A stretch of DNA of 62,604 nucleotides from a virus: the IMG/VR virus record IMGVR_UViG_3300027898_000008, positions 1-62,604 of that record; one strand, written 5' to 3'. Positions 4,616-13,843 of this stretch are shown one piece after another (position 1 is the first letter of the stretch; every line of letters starts with the position of its first letter). Under the pieces are notes generated by a model. That model worked only from the letters and a program-made list of their open reading frames with translations. It had not been told where the DNA came from and searched no databases. Position numbers and translations under genes: made by a program.

Positions 4616-5230
4616 GTGGCACAGGGACTCAACCAACGAGCACAAGCTCGAGTTAAAAGACTTGCATCTAGTCTCGAGACTTTGAATAAAACGCTTTCAA
4701 AGATTAGAGTCGGTGATCTTGAGGAGCTATGTCGCAGGGACATGATCCCCGTCACTTTGTCTAATTCAGGGTCTTCGGCTGGATTTGCTGTGTCGCGCAG
4801 TGGAGGTAGCCCCTCTTCTTCGTCTCCTACAGAGCGTGCTGTTATTGCTAAGTACAGTAGTCGTGGCGACGGACCCGACTTTGAACGCACTGTCAAGGAC
4901 CCACTAAGGGATGATCTGAAGAAGATCGAGCGTTGGATATTCGACGCAGAGAACCTTATGCGTCAAGCTGAAGAGCTAATTATCTACGTCCGTGATGGAG
5001 TTGAGAAGAAGCGTGGTCGTGAAACTTCTACTCCATGTGAAATCTGCGAGATCTTGCCCGCCGTTAAAACGGCCATGTGCATGACTTGTTATCAAACTTG
5101 GATTGATGCCGGTGCCCCAGATCGTGGTCGCTACCGTGCTTACCATCTCGCGCTGCGTTCATCTGACGGCCATCTTTTGGTCTCTGATCCCCCTCCCGCG
5201 CGCTACTCTACACAAACCCTTGACATTTAA
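4616..5230 (+). CDS. hypothetical protein with CxxC...CxxC motif
   Basis: This encodes 204 residues from a GTG start with GGGGAG eight bases upstream. The N-terminal third is helical and basic, then a Ser/Gly-rich linker. A second helical part (about 97-130) leads to a zinc-finger-like CEIC...CMTC (about 142-160). Its place just before terminase suggests a DNA-binding packaging or regulatory role, but no small-terminase signature is visible. Confidence 0.7.
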   Translation: MAQGLNQRAQARVKRLASSLETLNKTLSKIRVGDLEELCRRDMIPVTLSNSGSSAGFAVSRSGGSPSSSSPTERAVIAKYSSRGDGPDFERTVKDPLRDDLKKIERWIFDAENLMRQAEELIIYVRDGVEKKRGRETSTPCEICEILPAVKTAMCMTCYQTWIDAGAPDRGRYRAYHLALRSSDGHLLVSDPPPARYSTQTLDI

Positions 5231-5233
5231 GGA

Positions 5234-5446
5234 ATGGCTGCTATAGTTATGACTAAGACTCGCCACAATAATGCATCGAGTAACCCACGATCAAAAGCTC
5301 CCACGGTAGAAGAGTTATCTCTCCTTGGTTTTGAGCAATGGCAGATTGCCATAATCAAACAGTACCCTCCGTCTGCCCAATGGGTAGCACATGATGAATT
5401 CATTCGCCGCATTATGAGCGATGAAGACACCAACGACGGGTTCTAG
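5234..5446 (+). CDS. hypothetical protein
   Basis: This encodes 70 residues, starting either at ATG 5234 (TAAGG close upstream) or at ATG 5249. The region SKAPTVEELSLLGFEQWQI could be a helix-turn-helix-like segment. No family recognised. It is followed after seven bases by the next gene, which has its own ribosome site. Confidence 0.6.
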   Translation: MAAIVMTKTRHNNASSNPRSKAPTVEELSLLGFEQWQIAIIKQYPPSAQWVAHDEFIRRIMSDEDTNDGF

Positions 5447-5453
5447 GAGACAT

Positions 5454-5708
5454 ATGGAAAACGAAGACAAGATCTTTGACGATCTCGTACACAGCGCTGG
5501 CAATATCATGTCACCGTCCGAGATCGCTGCCCGTGAAGAAATGGGTGATGAGGCTTATGAAAAGCTTCAGACTTACATTGAGACGAACCAAGAGCTTGGT
5601 TTACAGCAAGTGGAAGCACGTACCCGCTACATCAATGGGCTGGCGTTCCTCTACGAAAGCATCGGCTACGCAATAGAGCGATTTGCGAATAAGTACCTAG
5701 GTAGTTAA
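5454..5708 (+). CDS. acidic helical protein before terminase
   Basis: This encodes 84 residues, rich in Glu and predicted almost fully alpha-helical. TAGGAG lies seven bases before ATG 5454. Its stop overlaps the terminase start (TAATG), so the two are translationally coupled. The position is where many phages keep the small terminase subunit, but length and sequence give no proof. Confidence 0.7.
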   Translation: MENEDKIFDDLVHSAGNIMSPSEIAAREEMGDEAYEKLQTYIETNQELGLQQVEARTRYINGLAFLYESIGYAIERFANKYLGS

Positions 5709-7231
5709 TGGCTAATTTTGGTGACTTCATTTCTAAGAACGTTCTACCCCCTGAGGTAGACACCTTCAAGATCTTGAGCTATACTCCTAGCCCTCGTCAA
5801 AAAGTCTTTCACGATGCTTCCAAAGAACACATCTACGGCATCCTCTACGGGGGAGCAGCCGGTGGAGGTAAGAGCTGCGCGTTCCTCATGGACGCCATCT
5901 ACAACGCAATGAACTATCCGGGTATCCGTATCGGCTGCTTGCGTCGTACATACCCTGAACTCGAGGAATCTTTCATTGCTCCTCTTGGCGCTAAATGGAA
6001 ATACGCTATTCAATTGGGTGCACGTTGGAATGGCACAAAAAGACTTTTGACATTTCCCAATGGTTCGGTAATCAACTTCATCTACGCTGAAACAGTTCAA
6101 GACGTCTCTCGTATTCAGGGGTCTGAGTACCAAGCTTTCTACATTGACGAAGGCGCCCTCATGTTGCCTGCTGTAATCCAGCAGATTGAAGAGCGTTTAC
6201 GTAGTGGTGACAAGCTTATTCCTGTCATCGGTATGCGTATCTCGAGCAACCCCGGTGGCCCCTCGCACAAGTATCTTAAAGACCGCTTCATCACACCGAC
6301 GAAGCTGGGCAAGATCCACTACTTTGAAGAGATTAAAGGTACTAACGAGACCAACGAGATTGCTTTCATTCCCGCTAAAGTAACGGATAACCCGCACTTG
6401 AACGAGAGTTACGAAAACGTTCTCAACAACATCGCTGATCCTCAGCGTCGTGCAGCTATGCGTGACGGCGACTGGGACGCAATGGTGGGACAGTTCTTCA
6501 CACAGTGGAGCCGTTCACGCCACACGGTTAATGCGTTTGAAATTCCAAAAGAATGGCCTCGCTACTGTGGAATTGACTATGGTTTCGCTGCGCCTTGGGC
6601 TGTTCTTTGGGTAGCACCTGACAACGATGGGCGACTGTGGGCATACCGCGAAATCGTTTCAGCCGGTGTTCAGGCTACTGAGCAGGCGCAATACATTCTC
6701 GCTGCCGAGAAAGCTTCCGGCGAACCTGATGTAATCCGTGTCGCTGACCCTTCTATGTGGGGTAGCCGCGGAACCCCTTTGTCCATCGCAGATCACTATG
6801 GTCTTGAGGGATGTGGAATTTACAAAGCAGATAACGACCGCATAAACGGTTGGTCTGTATGCCATCAGTACCTTAACGATGGTCCTGCTTGCGACATCCA
6901 CAGAGCAATGGGTTGGAAGACTTGTCCTATGTTTCACGTATTCGAAGAGACGTGCCCTACGTTCATCGAAACGATCCCCGCCCTACCGCGTAACCCTCTC
7001 AAGCCAGATGACGCAGCAACGGTCAATGTTGAAGACCACATCGCTGACGCCTGGAGATATGTGTGCATGTCCGTAGGGACTTATGCGCGCCCCGTTTTTT
7101 ACGATGACTCACCGGAAGCTGAAAAGCCTATTAAGTCTGAAGAGAAGGCCGAGGCAGGACCAATCAAACCCGCCCAGAACTACGCCGAATTGTTTGGCGG
7201 AAACTGGTTCAGCCCTTTTGGAGAAAGTTAA
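5708..7231 (+). CDS. terL: terminase large subunit
   Basis: This encodes 507 residues. The ATPase domain has Walker A GGAAGGGKS (48-56) and Walker B FYIDE (about 144-149). The C-terminal nuclease domain shows GIDYGF (about 288), ADPSMWG and EDHIADAWRY (about 440), the acidic residues of an RNase H-like fold. It cuts concatemeric DNA and drives it through the portal into the prohead. The length is usual for the family. The portal gene follows after three bases. Confidence 0.95.
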   Translation: MANFGDFISKNVLPPEVDTFKILSYTPSPRQKVFHDASKEHIYGILYGGAAGGGKSCAFLMDAIYNAMNYPGIRIGCLRRTYPELEESFIAPLGAKWKYAIQLGARWNGTKRLLTFPNGSVINFIYAETVQDVSRIQGSEYQAFYIDEGALMLPAVIQQIEERLRSGDKLIPVIGMRISSNPGGPSHKYLKDRFITPTKLGKIHYFEEIKGTNETNEIAFIPAKVTDNPHLNESYENVLNNIADPQRRAAMRDGDWDAMVGQFFTQWSRSRHTVNAFEIPKEWPRYCGIDYGFAAPWAVLWVAPDNDGRLWAYREIVSAGVQATEQAQYILAAEKASGEPDVIRVADPSMWGSRGTPLSIADHYGLEGCGIYKADNDRINGWSVCHQYLNDGPACDIHRAMGWKTCPMFHVFEETCPTFIETIPALPRNPLKPDDAATVNVEDHIADAWRYVCMSVGTYARPVFYDDSPEAEKPIKSEEKAEAGPIKPAQNYAELFGGNWFSPFGES

Positions 7232-7234
7232 CCT

Positions 7235-8797
7235 ATGGCTCTTTCATCCTTCAGAACTGAAATTGCAGAGATTGGGAATCAGTATGATTCTCAGTTCGAA
7301 GAAGGCCGTGGTAAGTCTGAGCCAAAGCGTAGCGGTTTCGCTACCGACATTCCCATTGGCGGATCGACGGAATGGAACGCTGGCGGCGCTGGTACATCCG
7401 GTAGCCTCAGTCGTGAGACATTCATGCTCCAGTTGCTTCAGGCTTACCTTACCTGCACTTGGTCATCGTCTGCTATCGATACCATTGCCCGCACCGCAAC
7501 CGCTGGTGGCCTAGAGGTAGTGCCTTTGGGCGGCATCTACTCTGATCTTAAGCCTATCAGTGCGACTCCTGAAGTCAAGGAAGTTCAAGAGCTTCTTAAC
7601 TATGTCAACCCTCGTGATGACATCCGTCAGTTGATGCGCGGCGTCATTACTGACCTTGAGATCTTTGGCGACTCATTCACTGAAGTTGTGTGGAAAATGG
7701 GAAAGCCCGTCGCTCTGTACCCTCTTGACGCGACTACCATGACAATCCTTGCAGACGAGCACGGAATCGTTAAAGGCTATTACCAGAAGACGAAGACAAA
7801 TCGTACTGCATACTTTGCGACCAACGAAGTTATCCACGTGACCCTTGGCGGTGCTGGTGACACGTTGTATGGTGTGTCCCCTACGCAGAAATTGATTTTG
7901 CCGATCACAACTTGGCTCTTTGCCGGTTCGTTGATGCGCGAGACATTCAAGCGCGGTGACCCGATGCGTGCATGGGTTGACTGGCCTATCGCTCTACCTG
8001 AAGCCGAGATGAAGCGTCTGCAACAGCAGTACGCAATTCGCAACCTTGGCCCTAAGAATATTGGTAACCTCTTCGAGACAAAGGGTGGTGCCATTGTTAA
8101 AGAACTGGGTGTAAACCAGATCAACAACTGGCTTGCTACATTGCAAGAGCGTCGTGACGAAATCCTATCTGGATACGGTGTGCCGCCCTCAAAAGTTGGT
8201 GTAATTGAAGCCGGTAACATCGGTGGTGGTACAGGAACTTCTCAAGAGAAGATGTTCCGCGTCAACACTATCGGTCCTCTTCAAGAGCTAGTTCTCGAGA
8301 AGTTCTCTTTTGCTCTTCTTTACCAAGCCTACGGTGTCAAAGACTGGATTCTTAAATTCGGTGTTGTTGACTGGCGTGACGATGAAACCATTGAGTTGAT
8401 TCGTGACCAGCGTATCCGCAACGGTACATGGACACTTAACAAGGCTCGTGCCGATATCGGTGAGCCGCCTGTCGAAGGTGGAGATGAGCCTGTCTTGGTT
8501 GACCGTCAGAACATGGTTCTGTGGAAGCACCTTGAGGACTTGTCAGAAGCCAACTTGGAAGCCGCTCAGGCTCTTTCTAACCCTCCTGTTCCCGGCGCCG
8601 CACCTTCTAGTGCTGGTACCCAGAGCAAGAAAACTGGTAAGAATGCCATGAAAGGTCCTGTGACCAACCCCGGAGCCGTAAAAGCAAAGACGGTTGCTAA
8701 GCAGGGTCAAAAGGCTACACCACAGGCCGCACCGGCATCACCGGGCGGATCTGAATCATTCGAGGAAGACGACGATTATGACGACGACTCCGAGTAA
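7235..8797 (+). CDS. portal protein
   Basis: This encodes 520 residues. The central part has features of phage portal proteins: an early helical region, the beta-rich PLDATTMTI/GYYQKT segment, and the GNIGGGTGTSQEK loop before helical crown regions. The tail (about 450-520) is low-complexity, Lys/Pro/Ala then acidic. It forms the dodecameric ring at the capsid vertex that docks terminase and neck. The order terminase-portal-protease-capsid supports the call. Confidence 0.9.
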   Translation: MALSSFRTEIAEIGNQYDSQFEEGRGKSEPKRSGFATDIPIGGSTEWNAGGAGTSGSLSRETFMLQLLQAYLTCTWSSSAIDTIARTATAGGLEVVPLGGIYSDLKPISATPEVKEVQELLNYVNPRDDIRQLMRGVITDLEIFGDSFTEVVWKMGKPVALYPLDATTMTILADEHGIVKGYYQKTKTNRTAYFATNEVIHVTLGGAGDTLYGVSPTQKLILPITTWLFAGSLMRETFKRGDPMRAWVDWPIALPEAEMKRLQQQYAIRNLGPKNIGNLFETKGGAIVKELGVNQINNWLATLQERRDEILSGYGVPPSKVGVIEAGNIGGGTGTSQEKMFRVNTIGPLQELVLEKFSFALLYQAYGVKDWILKFGVVDWRDDETIELIRDQRIRNGTWTLNKARADIGEPPVEGGDEPVLVDRQNMVLWKHLEDLSEANLEAAQALSNPPVPGAAPSSAGTQSKKTGKNAMKGPVTNPGAVKAKTVAKQGQKATPQAAPASPGGSESFEEDDDYDDDSE

Positions 8798-8936
8798 CGG
8801 AAAAGAGCAGCAGCCAATGGCTGGACAGCTCATGGGAGATCTTATCATCCTGCCAGGTGGCGGTATGCAAGTAACTCCATACGCTGGATTGACCGCAGCT
8901 AAGGCTGCAGCATTGGTGCAGAAGCAGGTTGGCTAG
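8778..8936 (+). CDS. small head protein sharing a peptide with the capsid N-terminus
   Basis: This encodes 52 residues. ATG 8778 lies inside the portal's last codons in another frame; the stop overlaps the next GTG start. The C-terminus reads LTAAKAAALVQKQVG, almost the same as LTAAGAAALVQKQID at residues 9-23 of the major capsid protein, although the underlying codons differ. That suggests both bind the same partner, for example the scaffold, portal or protease. Function otherwise unknown. Confidence 0.7.
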   Translation: MTTTPSNGKEQQPMAGQLMGDLIILPGGGMQVTPYAGLTAAKAAALVQKQVG

Positions 8937-9421
8937 TGTCAAATTACCTTGGACAAGCTGGAGCGTATGCACTCCACAAGAAGTACAAGGCAGGATCACA
9001 GACTTATTCTCAGATCGAAGCCGAACGTACCAACTTGATGAAAGCTCGAGAGGCAAAGGGAAAAGCCCGAACATCAGCTCACAAAGTCACCCCTGATTTT
9101 CATCGCAGCACCGCAGCTACACGTGCTTCTTCTGCCCGTGATCGTGCTTTAAATATGAAGGACATCAACCGAGCACCCGGTCATCCCCTTGGGGATCGCT
9201 GGATGCACTATGAAAAGCGAGCAAAGATTCGCAAACCACGCATTACAGGTCGATACAAGAAGTTCGTCTCTGTAATTGGTCCCGGCAGATTTGATAGTCG
9301 TACCCACTGGGGAAAGGCTCGGAAGCCATCCCCCTTCCACAAGGTGCTTAAGCCTCGAAAGAAACGTTTTAAGCATCAGACTCATTGGCGCACCCGTGGC
9401 CATGTTGTCATACCAAGATAA
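8936..9421 (+). CDS. basic hypothetical head-region protein
   Basis: This encodes 161 residues from GTG 8936, very rich in Lys, Arg and His, especially residues 95-161. Such charge suggests contact with DNA or an internal capsid position. No family recognised. It sits between portal and protease, where myoviruses often carry internal head or scaffold-associated proteins. Confidence 0.7.
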   Translation: MSNYLGQAGAYALHKKYKAGSQTYSQIEAERTNLMKAREAKGKARTSAHKVTPDFHRSTAATRASSARDRALNMKDINRAPGHPLGDRWMHYEKRAKIRKPRITGRYKKFVSVIGPGRFDSRTHWGKARKPSPFHKVLKPRKKRFKHQTHWRTRGHVVIPR

Positions 9422-9444
9422 TCTATTTCTTAAGGAGAGTGCGA

Positions 9445-11199
9445 GTGTCTAATATCTCCACTAAAGCGGCCACTATTGGTGGTACTTTTCTCCGCCCCGG
9501 TGTTTCCAAGAATAAGCGTCTCTATACAAAAGAGAACATTGGAAAAGCCGTAGCGCGAATGAATGAGTCAATTCAAAGTGGCAAAGGCCTCAAGCTCAAC
9601 ATGGCTACTAGCCACGCAAAGGCTTACGAAGACGACGCCCTCTCAACTGTTGGAATCATCACCAAGGTTTGGCAAGAAGAGGACGGCTCAGCAAAGTTTG
9701 ACGCTGATATTCTCAATACTAGTCGTGGTCGTGACATTGCGGTAGGTGCAGTTGGAGGAGCCCTCAAAGGCATTTCAATTCGCGGCGGCTGGATGAGCGC
9801 TCCTGTAAAGGTTGAATACGAAAGCGAAACTGTCACTACTTCTAGTGACATGTCTGTTGTCGGTATCGACTTTACTCACCGCCCCGGTGTCGAAGGTGCT
9901 GAAGTTGAGTACGCTTCATTCGTTGAGTCTGTTGAAAAGAACGACCCTAACGCCATCTTCGAATCACTTGATGATGTATCAGTTCTTGAGGTCTTTGAAG
10001 AGGAAGATCCCCGCACCGAGGAAGACGTTATCCGAGAAGCTGTGTCAGACGCTGTTCAGACAATTCTCGAAGCCGCTGACAAGACTCCTTATGGTGACGT
10101 AAAGTACGCGGACCCCGGATACCAGAGTGACAAGAAGAAGCGCTATCCGATCAACACCGAAGCTCACGTTCGTGCCGCATGGGCATACATCAACGTAGCT
10201 TCTAACGCCTCCGCTTACAGCTCAAGCCAACTTGCTCGAGTTAAGTCTCGTATCAAGAGTGCGGCTAAAAAGTTTGGCATCAACGTCACTGAGGACTTTG
10301 AAAACCTCGTGAGCGATATGCAAGACATTATTGAGGCATACGTCTCTATGAGCATTGACAATGGCGCCGGAACCGTTAACGTTTCTGGCTACACCAATGA
10401 CGCGGGCAAGCTACACGCTGTTGCCATGCGAGTTGCTGCCACTGCAATTACTGCTCTTACCACTCTTGACCCGGATGCTGATGGCGACATCGATATTCCT
10501 GGTGGAGATACTGACAGCGATGTCAACCCTACAAAGGAAAGCGTCGTTGACGGTTCCACCTGTTTGCTTTGCTCCGCTCCGCTTGTGGAGGGGAACTTGT
10601 ATTGCCCAATGTGCGGATCACCCGTACCGACCGCTGAATCACCAGATTCAGAAAACGTTCAGACCAATAAGGAGAATGCCATGACGGCTTCTAACGAAAC
10701 TCAAGCTGAAGTGGTAGTAGAGACTGCTCCCGCTACTGCTCCCGCCCTCACTGCAGCTGACATCGCTACCATCGTAGCCGAGGCCATCGCTGTTTCCAAG
10801 GCTGCTGACGCCGCTGCTCTTGCAGAGGCAACCGCCATCGCTGATGCTGAGGCCGCTGCTGTTGCAGAGGCTGCTGCCATCGAGGCCGCTAAGCCAAAGA
10901 CCTACACCCTTGAGGAAACTCAAGCCATGATTGCCGAAGCCGCAAAGCAGGCAGTCGCTGAGGCCGCAGCTGTTGCTGTTGCTGACTACCGTGGCGGAAA
11001 TGTTACTCGCAAGGGCGTTGTAGGGACCAGCCAGGTTGCTGCAGGATTCTCGCTTAGCGAGGACGACGAGCTAGACCCGGCTGCGCTAGCCGAGATGAGC
11101 CCTTCGGACTTCCGTAAGGTTTCCGGCGCCGCTTGGAGCAACCAGCCTTCATTCCGTGCCCGCTTTGCCAAGGCCGACGCAATGGTCAACGGCTACTAA
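9445..11199 (+). CDS. prohead protease fused to scaffold
   Basis: This encodes 584 residues from GTG 9445 (AAGGAG upstream). Residues 1-170 resemble a phage capsid maturation protease: conserved ATSHAKAYED with a candidate catalytic His and GALKGISIRGGW with a candidate Ser. Residues about 210-280 match the domain I know as DUF6582 (YADPGYQ...KKRYPINTEAHVRAAW). Next come a zinc ribbon CLLC...CPMC (about 373-390) and a long Ala/Glu-rich helical scaffold region. An in-frame internal start at 10681 probably yields the scaffold alone. Confidence 0.85.
   Translation: MSNISTKAATIGGTFLRPGVSKNKRLYTKENIGKAVARMNESIQSGKGLKLNMATSHAKAYEDDALSTVGIITKVWQEEDGSAKFDADILNTSRGRDIAVGAVGGALKGISIRGGWMSAPVKVEYESETVTTSSDMSVVGIDFTHRPGVEGAEVEYASFVESVEKNDPNAIFESLDDVSVLEVFEEEDPRTEEDVIREAVSDAVQTILEAADKTPYGDVKYADPGYQSDKKKRYPINTEAHVRAAWAYINVASNASAYSSSQLARVKSRIKSAAKKFGINVTEDFENLVSDMQDIIEAYVSMSIDNGAGTVNVSGYTNDAGKLHAVAMRVAATAITALTTLDPDADGDIDIPGGDTDSDVNPTKESVVDGSTCLLCSAPLVEGNLYCPMCGSPVPTAESPDSENVQTNKENAMTASNETQAEVVVETAPATAPALTAADIATIVAEAIAVSKAADAAALAEATAIADAEAAAVAEAAAIEAAKPKTYTLEETQAMIAEAAKQAVAEAAAVAVADYRGGNVTRKGVVGTSQVAAGFSLSEDDELDPAALAEMSPSDFRKVSGAAWSNQPSFRARFAKADAMVNGY
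10681..11199 (+). CDS. nested in-frame scaffolding protein
   Basis: ATG 10681 lies in the same frame as the protease gene and has AAGGAG at ideal spacing upstream. It would give 172 residues: an Ala/Glu-rich helical rod (about 20-105) and a C-terminal region ending near the protease stop. This mirrors lambda C/Nu3, where the scaffold is translated separately from the 3' part of the protease gene. The zinc ribbon ends just before this start, marking a domain border. Confidence 0.7.
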   Translation: MTASNETQAEVVVETAPATAPALTAADIATIVAEAIAVSKAADAAALAEATAIADAEAAAVAEAAAIEAAKPKTYTLEETQAMIAEAAKQAVAEAAAVAVADYRGGNVTRKGVVGTSQVAAGFSLSEDDELDPAALAEMSPSDFRKVSGAAWSNQPSFRARFAKADAMVNGY

Positions 11200-11245
11200 G
11201 AACTACAACTTCAACCAACTTTTTACTCAACAAGGAGAATAGCCC

Positions 11246-12778
11246 ATGGCTAACGATCTACAAGAAGCATTAACTGCTGCAGGGGCTGCTGCCCTTGTGC
11301 AGAAGCAAATTGACCCAGTGTTGCTCGAGTACCAGCGCCGTTACGCGCCGCTCGTTCGTGCACTGCCGTCAGAGAAGTGGGGCTCAACGGTCTACTACTT
11401 CACCAAGCGCACGCAGAACCCTGCTGGTGGTTTCGTAGGTGACGGTGGCGCACGCCCTGTTGCTACGTCAACCTACGTGCAGGAAAACTTTCAGGTCAAG
11501 TTGCTCCAGAGCGTCGGTGCTATCACCGGTTACGCTCAGGCCGTAACTTCGAACCAGATCGGTGACCTCCGTGCCCGTGAAATCGAAGGCGCTGCAAAGG
11601 GCCTTTACTGGGACATTGAGAACGCTCTCGTGTGGGGTGCTGCTACTCCTACCGTGAACGGTCCTTACCCCCAGTTCGACGGACTTGACGTTATCTTCTC
11701 GTCATTCTCTTCTTCTGCAACCGGTGGCCCTTCACAGGGTGTCGGTGGTGGTGGAATCGACAACTACGGTGGTGCCACTTCTTGGGGCGCTCCGGGCTTC
11801 AGCCCTTGGGTTGACAGCATCGACCAGAACGTAATCAATGGCGCCGTTGGTGGCGTATCGGGTTACCTGTCGTACGGTCTGATGGACCAAGCGATTGACC
11901 TTCTGGAAAACAACGTTGCCGAGCCTGTTGACAGTGCCGAGTGGATGTTCGTTCTGTCGCCCTCAGCTCAGAGTCGCCTTGCTCAGCTTTCGCTGATCAA
12001 CCAGCGCTTCGAGTCGAAGGTTCAGATTGAGCCCGGTCTAATCGTGGACAGCTACCGTGGAATCCCGCTTGTCAAGACCTCGTTCTTGTCACCGCGTACC
12101 AACCAGATGGGCACCGTTGTGGCCACTGCTAACGGTACCGGTACCCTTGCGGCTACCTACCACTACCGTGTTGCTCCTGTCATCGCCCGTTTTGGAGAAA
12201 TCCAGGCTTCTGTCGATGCATCAGCTACACCGGCTACCACTGGTGTCTCACTGACGTTCTCAACCCCTTCGGGTCCTGAGGGTCTTCAGCCTACTCACTT
12301 CAAGGTGTACCGTGGCTCATCGTCAACCAACCAGACCCTTCTGGGTTACGTTGACGCGAGCTTCTTGGACGCATCTTCAGTGATCTGGCCGACTACCAAG
12401 ATCTTTGACAACGGTACTACGCTTGTCGCCTACAACGGCACCAACGTTCAGGCTTCGCCGCCTGCGTCGTATGTCTACACGAACGCTGGTATGCAGCCTC
12501 TTACCTCTTCTGGTGAGCAGAGCATCTACCTGATCTCGCGTGACGCTAGCAACATTGTGCGTCCGTTCGTTCGTGAGATGCGTACTGTTGACCTGTACCC
12601 AACCACTGCATCGCCTGACAGCCTGCCGTTCGCCTTCGTTACTGACTGCACTCTTGCCGTCCGTGCCACGAAGTACGGTGTGCGTATTGCCAACGTGATC
12701 TGTGCTCTGGACCGCACTGCTGGTAACGGTGTGATCCCAACCAACGCTAGCTACACCCCTAGCTTCGGTGCTGAGTAA
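11246..12778 (+). CDS. major capsid protein
   Basis: This encodes 510 residues with AAGGAG ten bases before ATG 11246. The N-terminal arm, the early beta segment around GGFVGDGGARP and the AEWMFVLSP/RFESKVQIEPGLIVDSYRGIPLV region are typical of HK97-fold capsid proteins of myoviruses. About residues 284-411 look like an inserted beta-sandwich domain (YHYRVAPV..., HFKVYRGSS), which may project from the shell. Codon use is biased to C-ending codons, as expected for high expression. Confidence 0.88.
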   Translation: MANDLQEALTAAGAAALVQKQIDPVLLEYQRRYAPLVRALPSEKWGSTVYYFTKRTQNPAGGFVGDGGARPVATSTYVQENFQVKLLQSVGAITGYAQAVTSNQIGDLRAREIEGAAKGLYWDIENALVWGAATPTVNGPYPQFDGLDVIFSSFSSSATGGPSQGVGGGGIDNYGGATSWGAPGFSPWVDSIDQNVINGAVGGVSGYLSYGLMDQAIDLLENNVAEPVDSAEWMFVLSPSAQSRLAQLSLINQRFESKVQIEPGLIVDSYRGIPLVKTSFLSPRTNQMGTVVATANGTGTLAATYHYRVAPVIARFGEIQASVDASATPATTGVSLTFSTPSGPEGLQPTHFKVYRGSSSTNQTLLGYVDASFLDASSVIWPTTKIFDNGTTLVAYNGTNVQASPPASYVYTNAGMQPLTSSGEQSIYLISRDASNIVRPFVREMRTVDLYPTTASPDSLPFAFVTDCTLAVRATKYGVRIANVICALDRTAGNGVIPTNASYTPSFGAE

Positions 12779-12793
12779 GCACTAACAAGTTCT

Positions 12794-12838
12794 AAAGCTG
12801 GCGGGGGGTTACCCATTCCTCCACCCCCCGCCAGCTTT
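12794..12838 (+). terminator. strong hairpin terminator after capsid gene
   Basis: Bases 12794-12809 and 12823-12838 form a perfect 16-bp GC-rich stem with a 13-base loop, followed by TTT-GG-TTT. It lies 16 bases after the capsid stop. Because structural genes continue downstream without an obvious new promoter, it probably works as a partial terminator or 3' stabiliser that raises the level of capsid mRNA. Confidence 0.8.
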
Positions 12839-12861
12839 GGTTTAAACACGAGAGGAATAAA

Positions 12862-13152
12862 ATGGTTTTTATTGCCAAGTCTGAACCGGGCGGGGCTCTT
12901 GGGCACGTTTGGGAATCCGCTGGTGCAGAAGGTGCCGTCGAAGTAGACGACTACACTGCTTACCACTTGCTACAGGTACCCGACGAGATGTTTTTCGCCG
13001 TTAAGCCTAAAATTGCAGAAGTAAAGATCGAAGAAGTAACGGTTGAAGAAACGCCTAAGCCAAAAGCAAAGGCAAAGAAGACCGCCGAAACACCCGAGAC
13101 TTCAGTTGACGAACTAAGTCAAGCACTTAACGAAGCAAACGGCGCACGCTAA
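12862..13152 (+). CDS. small head protein with Lys/Glu tail
   Basis: This encodes 96 residues with AGGAAT before ATG 12862. The N-terminal half is a compact domain. The C-terminal half consists of Val-Glu then Lys-Ala-rich low-complexity sequence (about 50-75) and a short helix. Genes in this position often encode head decoration or head-tail junction proteins. Not recognised. Confidence 0.7.
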   Translation: MVFIAKSEPGGALGHVWESAGAEGAVEVDDYTAYHLLQVPDEMFFAVKPKIAEVKIEEVTVEETPKPKAKAKKTAETPETSVDELSQALNEANGAR

Positions 13153-13166
13153 TCTAGGAGAAGCCA

Positions 13167-13841
13167 ATGGCTACAGACATCGACCAGCCAACACTTGCAT
13201 CTGTCGATGACTTCCAGAAGCGTTTCATAGAACTAGCAAGGGATGCCGATCCCGAACTCATTCAAGATGCCCTTGAGGATGCTACACAGCACCTTGAAGA
13301 TCGCACTGGAAGACGACTTGCTCCGTTCACCGGACACGTCTACCAAGACCGTTTGTCCGGTATTGACCCTAATGAATTGGGGTCAGATGTAGGTATGCCT
13401 ATGGACATTTATGGTTCATTGGGTATGAGCATGGCTAACGCTTTTGGACAAAGTAGTTTGATCCGCCATTTCTGGCTTGATCATTTCGCACCAACTCGCC
13501 CAGAACTTTGGACCTATAATGTTCAGTCGATTCAGCTATACCGTACGTATGGAGACACGCAGCCTATTGATTTTGCTCACGGCGGGTTGTTGGGTCCTGA
13601 CTCCACCGATGGCCACTGTTGGCTTCGCATCGGTACATTTGCCCCCGAGGGAACACGTATTCAAGTCATCTATGACGGTGGATACACTAAAGGGACTCCG
13701 CCATCGCTACGACGCGCTTGCCTCCTTCAGGCAGCTAAGTTTTTGATTCTCGAGGCAGAGCCGCAGAACCGCCGTGACATGAACTTGGACGAGATCGATA
13801 CACAGATCGCAATGATTATTGGTCCTTGGATTAGAGGATAG
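13167..13841 (+). CDS. head-tail connector (adaptor-like)
   Basis: This encodes 224 residues. The start DDFQKRFIELARDADPELIQDALEDATQHLEDRTGRRL is the helical opening of gp6/gp15-like head-tail connector proteins, which sit under the portal ring. The later LLQAAKFLILEAE helix fits as well. AGGAG precedes the start. The next gene follows after two bases, in the usual neck-gene order. Confidence 0.75.
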   Translation: MATDIDQPTLASVDDFQKRFIELARDADPELIQDALEDATQHLEDRTGRRLAPFTGHVYQDRLSGIDPNELGSDVGMPMDIYGSLGMSMANAFGQSSLIRHFWLDHFAPTRPELWTYNVQSIQLYRTYGDTQPIDFAHGGLLGPDSTDGHCWLRIGTFAPEGTRIQVIYDGGYTKGTPPSLRRACLLQAAKFLILEAEPQNRRDMNLDEIDTQIAMIIGPWIRG

Positions 13842-13843
13842 TC

